In this document: piece after piece, positions 6,213 to 7,776 of the stretch
Numbering within the stretch: the first letter of the stretch is position 1
Layout: each line of letters opens with the position of its first letter
From: DATLMR01 sp035537555
GTDB taxonomy: Bacteria; Acidobacteriota; Blastocatellia; UBA7656
Direction of reading: 5' to 3'
Length of the DNA: 7,776 bases
NCBI GenBank assembly: GCA_035537555.1
Contig: DATLMR010000151.1
Coordinates: 1-7,776 of the forward strand
Made by a program: the position numbers and the translations under genes
Notes under the pieces: model-generated
What the model saw: the letters and a program-made list of their open reading frames with translations, nothing else
Told to the model about the DNA's origin: nothing
Databases searched by the model: none

Positions 6213-7253
6213 GTGGCTATGCAGATTCAAAACGGCGAATACCTGGAAGGTGACGCGCGGCGGTGGAACTGGAATGAGCTTGAGGGCCATCCCGACCAGG
6301 CGATCAAAGATATGCTGGTCGGCATCGGCGAATGGGCGGAGGACACCCGTTCGGCAATCGCGGCTCACGCCAGTCACGACAATCCCATAATCATCGAAGG
6401 CGAACCGGGAACGGGGAAGAAGCTGATCGCTCGCCTTATTCATAAGAGCAGCTCTCGCGCGCAAGGTCCGTTCGTAACGATCTCGTGCCATCACGTCTCT
6501 CCCGAATCGATCGAAGCGGCGCTGTTCGGGTCCGCCCGCACGCTTTCGCCGGGCCGCGAATTCCTGCAAAACGGGCTGGTAGAGTCGGCCGAAGGCGGGA
6601 CGCTCTACATCTGCGGCGTCTCGGGATTCGCCCCTTCGCTTCAATCGAAGATCGCGCGCCTGATCTATGATCGCAAGTTCGTGCGAGTCGGCGGAGACAC
6701 CTTCGAGCCGGCCAACGCCCGGATCATCCTCGGATTCTCCAGGACAGGCCAGACCGGCTCGGCCACGCTCGACAGGGCGGAGAATTTCATCAGCGATAAG
6801 CTGGTCATACCGCCCCTGCGCGAGCGCGTGATAGACATAGATCCGTTGAGCAGATACTTCGTCAAACAGCTATGCCGGCAGCTCGGCAAAGAGGAGCGCG
6901 AAATCTCTCCGGAGACGCTCTCCCTCCTCTCGCGCCACGACTGGCCGGGGAACGTGGGCGAGCTGAAGAGGGTCATCACCTACATGCTCCAGCAGCAAAA
7001 GCCGCCCCGTATGGACAACAGCTTCCTGCCGCCCCACCTGCAAAATGCGCCGCCCTCCGGTAGCGCGTCGGAGCCGGTCGCGGGGCTCGACATGTGCGAG
7101 CAAGTCAGGCAGTTTGAAATATCTCTCCTGAGCGCGGCCCTCAAGCAGTGCCAGGGCGTGCAGTACAAAGCGGCGCGACTCCTCGGGCTGAAGCCGACCA
7201 CCCTCAATACGAAGATCAAGAACCTGGGAATAGACGTGAAAGCGCTGAAATGA
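6213..7253 (+). CDS. Degenerate sigma-54-activator-like AAA+ protein with Fis-type HTH
   Basis: This 346-residue protein has the layout of a bacterial enhancer-binding protein without a sensory domain: a short N-terminal region (1-45), an AAA+ core (about 46-275) and a Fis-type helix-turn-helix (about 298-340, with AARLLGLKPTTLNTKIKNLGI). Walker A is intact (GEPGTGKK, 63-70), and LIPPLRER-like and WPGN landmarks are present (IPPLRER 199-205; WPGNVGEL 244-251). The working parts are lost. The GAFTGA sigma-54 loop is TLSPGR (110-115). The Walker B GGTLFLDE is GGTLYICG, with Cys134 and Gly135 for Asp and Glu. The arginine-finger stretch FRLN is replaced near 190-193, the sensor I ATN is absent (GFSR 174-177), and the sensor II Arg is Gly249. 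It can probably bind DNA and perhaps nucleotide, but is unlikely to hydrolyse ATP efficiently or drive sigma-54 polymerase (inference). The frame is intact, so it is divergent rather than a pseudogene. It stands alone, between its own leader and a terminator. Confidence 0.9.
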   Translation: MAMQIQNGEYLEGDARRWNWNELEGHPDQAIKDMLVGIGEWAEDTRSAIAAHASHDNPIIIEGEPGTGKKLIARLIHKSSSRAQGPFVTISCHHVSPESIEAALFGSARTLSPGREFLQNGLVESAEGGTLYICGVSGFAPSLQSKIARLIYDRKFVRVGGDTFEPANARIILGFSRTGQTGSATLDRAENFISDKLVIPPLRERVIDIDPLSRYFVKQLCRQLGKEEREISPETLSLLSRHDWPGNVGELKRVITYMLQQQKPPRMDNSFLPPHLQNAPPSGSASEPVAGLDMCEQVRQFEISLLSAALKQCQGVQYKAARLLGLKPTTLNTKIKNLGIDVKALK

Positions 7254-7273
7254 TCGCCCGGGCCTTTCTATCG

Positions 7274-7307
7274 GGATTCGCCGGGTTTCCTTACACCCGG
7301 CGAATCC
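7274..7307 (+). terminator. Strong hairpin terminator after the AAA+/Fis gene
   Basis: GGATTCGCCGGGT (7274-7286) and ACCCGGCGAATCC (7295-7307) form a perfect 13-bp stem with an 8-nt loop, 20 nt after the stop codon. Only a short T-stretch (GTTTGGGG) follows, so termination efficiency is uncertain, but position and stem strength make a terminator the natural reading. Confidence 0.7.
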
Positions 7308-7323
7308 GTTTGGGGAAACAGGT

Positions 7324-7428
7324 ATGAGCCACAGGCTTAGGCTGGCGAAGTGCTTTGTGCTGAATTTATTGCTCTTTACGGTTTCGTCGGCCACCAGGAA
7401 GTTGAAGAGACTGGCAGACCACTCCTGA
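7324..7428 (+). CDS. Possible small hydrophobic peptide, 34 aa
   Basis: An ATG at 7324 opens a 34-codon frame ending TGA at 7426-7428. The peptide begins with basic residues (SHRLRLAK), has a hydrophobic stretch CFVLNLLLFTVSSA (10-23) and ends in a basic tail. This looks like a signal peptide or a single-pass small membrane protein. It lies in the 252-nt gap between the terminator hairpin and the convergent partial gene. The upstream GGGGAAACAGGT is a poor ribosome site and no promoter is clear. It may be a chance frame or the remnant of a decayed exported-protein gene. Confidence 0.15.
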   Translation: MSHRLRLAKCFVLNLLLFTVSSATRKLKRLADHS

Positions 7429-7505
7429 ATTCCGATTCCCCTCCCCTCTTTACCATACGGTGGAAATAAGAATCGACTGCTACTTCCCCGGCCCCGGTCC
7501 GCTCT

Positions 7506-7776
7506 TCAAGACGTGGGTCTTTCGGGAAGGGGCTGCGTGGCGTAAAAGTCTTCGTAGAACCGCTCGCTGTAATCATCGAGCAATTGCTCGACGCGCTTCG
7601 GATCTTTGGAAGCCACGATCAATCCCGCGTGATAGCGCTTGTCGAGCCGCCATACTACCTCGGGGTCCGAGTAAGAAGAGGTGTCCGGGCGCTCCTGTCT
7701 GGCAAGGGAGATGATCACGCCCGCGTAATCGTCCCTGTGCGCGGGCAGCCCGTAGACCTGCTCGCCGCGCCCGATC
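7506..7776 (-). CDS. Unrecognised protein, C-terminal end (partial)
   Basis: A minus-strand frame is open from the window edge to TGA at 7508-7506, giving the last 89 residues of a longer protein; the start lies beyond the window. GTG 7718 is an internal codon, not needed as a start, because the frame continues upstream as IGRGEQVYGLPAHRDDYAGV. The sequence is charged, soluble-looking and of sensible composition (for example VVWRLDKRYHAGLIVASKDP, then LLDDYSERFYEDFYA). It has no membrane segment and no motif I recognise. GC-rich third positions and the lack of stops support coding. It is convergent with the AAA+/Fis gene, with the hairpin between them. I give no function. Confidence 0.7.
   Translation of the reverse strand, partial: IGRGEQVYGLPAHRDDYAGVIISLARQERPDTSSYSDPEVVWRLDKRYHAGLIVASKDPKRVEQLLDDYSERFYEDFYATQPLPERPTS

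Noticed and set aside
7460..7714. 84-codon plus-strand frame near the right edge
   Set aside because: It is antisense to the partial minus-strand gene, is Arg-rich and has no ribosome site.

Overview
The window is a GC-rich (about 60% by eye) bacterial chromosomal segment. It holds five complete protein genes and two genes cut by the window edges. The gene styles are an FHA/PP2C phospho-signalling pair, a secreted leukotriene A4 hydrolase-like M1 aminopeptidase, a LytS/LytTR two-component pair and a sigma-54-activator-like regulator. This mix would fit a soil-type bacterium with rich signalling, and Acidobacteriota (Blastocatellia-like) is my best guess. That taxonomic call is inference only; no marker gene is present. 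No tRNA, rRNA, CRISPR array, IS element or phage gene was seen.

Layout. Positions 1-116: the end of an FHA-domain protein. 171-1349 (+): a PP2C-family Ser/Thr phosphatase with a C-terminal membrane anchor, probably in one transcript with the FHA gene. 1374-3269 (-): the exported aminopeptidase, convergent with the phosphatase. 3270-3896: a 627-nt divergent intergenic region with promoter-like and palindromic elements. 3897-5072 and 5035-5814 (+): a membrane histidine kinase and its LytTR response regulator, overlapping by 38 nt. 5815-6212: a 398-nt gap with a terminator-like hairpin and repeats upstream of the next gene. 6213-7253 (+): an AAA+/Fis-type regulator, followed by a perfect 13-bp stem terminator. 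7506-7776 (-): the C-terminal end of an unrecognised protein.

How the genes work together. FHA plus PP2C suggests a Ser/Thr phosphorylation module whose kinase may lie upstream of the window. The kinase/LytTR pair is a self-contained sensory system; its genes are translationally coupled and its target promoters are unknown. The aminopeptidase is a separate secreted enzyme.

The most unusual gene is the AAA+/Fis regulator. It keeps the fold landmarks of a sigma-54 activator and its Walker A motif. It has lost the GAFTGA sigma-54 contact loop, both Walker B acidic residues, the arginine-finger region and the sensor II arginine. It therefore looks like a DNA-binding protein built on a dead ATPase. 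I found no multi-gene system that is clearly new.
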